The notes under the pieces: model-generated | Told to the model about the DNA's origin: nothing | Databases searched by the model: none | Seen by the model: only the letters and a program-made list of their open reading frames with translations | Source: Candidatus Solibacter sp. | GTDB taxonomy: Bacteria > Acidobacteriota > Terriglobia > Bryobacterales > Bryobacteraceae | Assembly: GCA_017883345.1 (NCBI GenBank) | Contig: JADGNT010000350.1 | Coordinates: 1-5,929, forward strand | DNA length: 5,929 bases | Direction: 5' to 3' | Position numbers and translations under genes: made by a program | Part shown: in pieces, positions 5,045 through 5,929 of the stretch | Position numbering within the stretch: position 1 is the first letter of the stretch | How the letters are laid out: each line of letters starts with the position of its first letter

Positions 5045-5929
5045 CTAGGACTTTTGCGTCGATTCCCCGCCGCCGCCTGGTACTAGCCCGACCGCGATCA
5101 CCGATACCGCCTGCCACGGGAAGTAGCCGTCGATCCGCCTCCACAACGGCACCAGCGCGTCAAACACGCGCAACTGGAGCCTGCTGAACGATCTGCGCTT
5201 CAGTACCTGCCCATTGAAGCGCCAGCCGGGACGCGTCACCCGGTTGAAATGCAGCATGCGCTCCACCTCGAATCCCGCTTCTTCCATGCGCGCCCGCAGT
5301 TGCGCCTCGGAATACCGGCGGTAGTGCCCCAGTACTTCGTCGAGCGTGCCGTATGCCTGCTGATCCTGCGGTACCAGAACGATCGCGCGCCCGCCCGGCT
5401 TCAGCGCCGAGAAGATATTGCGCAGCGCCCCCAAATCGTCCTCCACGTGCTCCACCACGTTGAGGCAGACCACGCTGTCGAACAGCTCATATAACGGCTG
5501 GAAGTCCGCGGAATCGCACAGATCGCACTTGCGGATCTCCAGGTTCGGCCGGCCGCCGAAGCGCACGCGCAATCGCGCCATGTGCTCTGCGTCGATGTCG
5601 CTGGCCACGTAGATCTTCCGCCCGCGCGCCAGATGCTGCGTCATGTTGCCTATCCCGGCGCCCAACTCCAGCACGCGCGTCCCTAGAAACGGCCGCACCG
5701 TATCCGCCATCCACCGGTTAAAGCGCTTTGTGCGTGCCAGCGAATCCAGAATCTTCGCTCCCTGGTCCACATAGATGTCGCGCGTGAAGCCGCAGCGCAG
5801 AATCACCCACAGCGCGCTCACCGCGTCCATGGCGCCGATCTTCTTGCCATCGTCGTAGGTGCGCCCGTAGTAGCTGATCGGCACTTCGTAAATCGAGGCC
5901 TGCCGCTGGGCGAACTTGATGGTGAGTTC
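5045..5929 (-). CDS. Bifunctional GT2 glycosyltransferase / class I SAM-dependent methyltransferase, C-terminal 294 aa (5' end beyond window)
   Basis: The frame is open to the right edge with no stop. The first visible residues, E-L-T-I-K-F-A-Q-R and then I-Y-E-V-P-I-S-Y-Y-G-R-T-Y-D-D-G-K-K-I, are the conserved C-terminal signature of dolichol-phosphate-mannose-synthase-like GT2 glycosyltransferases. A complete Rossmann methyltransferase domain follows without a break. Numbering from the first visible residue: motif I L-E-L-G-A-G-I-G-N (87-95), the acidic S-D-I-D (110-113), V-V-C-L-N-V-V-E-H-V-E-D-D (153-165), L-K-P-G-G (176-180) and G-H-Y-R-R-Y-S (201-207). Fused GT2-methyltransferases of this order are known in bacterial genomes. 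The GT2 part would transfer a sugar from an activated donor to a lipid carrier or glycan and the methyltransferase would modify a linked substrate, but acceptor and product cannot be read here. An internal GTG at 5884 could be mistaken for the start; it lies inside the GT2 signature. Confidence 0.88.
   Translation of the reverse strand, partial: ELTIKFAQRQASIYEVPISYYGRTYDDGKKIGAMDAVSALWVILRCGFTRDIYVDQGAKILDSLARTKRFNRWMADTVRPFLGTRVLELGAGIGNMTQHLARGRKIYVASDIDAEHMARLRVRFGGRPNLEIRKCDLCDSADFQPLYELFDSVVCLNVVEHVEDDLGALRNIFSALKPGGRAIVLVPQDQQAYGTLDEVLGHYRRYSEAQLRARMEEAGFEVERMLHFNRVTRPGWRFNGQVLKRRSFSRLQLRVFDALVPLWRRIDGYFPWQAVSVIAVGLVPGGGGESTQKS

Noticed and set aside
3914..5086. A 390-codon plus-strand open frame across the VOC gene and the non-coding region
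   Set aside because: It is rich in Arg, Pro and His, matches no family I know, lies antisense to a VOC gene with clear motifs and runs through the terminator; typical of GC-rich antisense frames.

Overview
The window is GC-rich, gene-dense bacterial DNA. It most resembles an Acidobacteriota genome of the Solibacter/Bryobacter type. That placement is an inference from gene content: a Tat-exported GH28-like protein, a glycosyltransferase/methyltransferase fusion, an exported protein of secretin_N-like repeats, and a dispersed CGCGGAG-type intergenic repeat. No phylogenetic marker gene is present.

Layout from left to right. (1) Positions 1-959, minus: a Tat-exported GH28 (polygalacturonase-like) enzyme whose C-terminus lies beyond the left edge. 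(2) Positions 960-1107: a divergent intergenic region holding the start signals of both neighbours. (3) Positions 1108-1821, plus: a small transaldolase with the active-site set of true transaldolases. (4) Positions 1825-2823, minus, convergent with the transaldolase and only 3 nt from it: an exported protein of four secretin_N-like repeats with no secretin barrel. (5) Positions 2881-3686, minus: a GNAT-toxin/DUF1778-antitoxin (TacA/TacT-type) operon with an ATGA overlap. (6) Positions 3687-3925: a leader with a recognisable promoter and the CTCCGCG/CGCGGAG repeat. (7) Positions 3926-4816, minus: an exported two-domain VOC (glyoxalase-like) protein that probably has a leaderless mRNA. (8) Positions 4817-5044: a non-coding stretch with a near-perfect intrinsic terminator and, just upstream of it, a hand-foldable rod of about 144 nt that may be a structured RNA. 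(9) Positions 5045-5929, minus: the C-terminal end of a GT2 glycosyltransferase fused to a class I SAM-dependent methyltransferase; its N-terminus lies beyond the right edge.

The genes do not form one pathway. Pectin-type sugar release (GH28), pentose phosphate metabolism (transaldolase) and glycan assembly (GT2-methyltransferase) are all carbohydrate-related, but separate promoters and a terminator split them. The toxin-antitoxin pair is a self-contained accessory cassette. The items most worth following are the rod-plus-terminator RNA candidate, the leaderless VOC gene next to it, the stand-alone secretin_N-like repeat protein, and the repeat-laden toxin-antitoxin leader.
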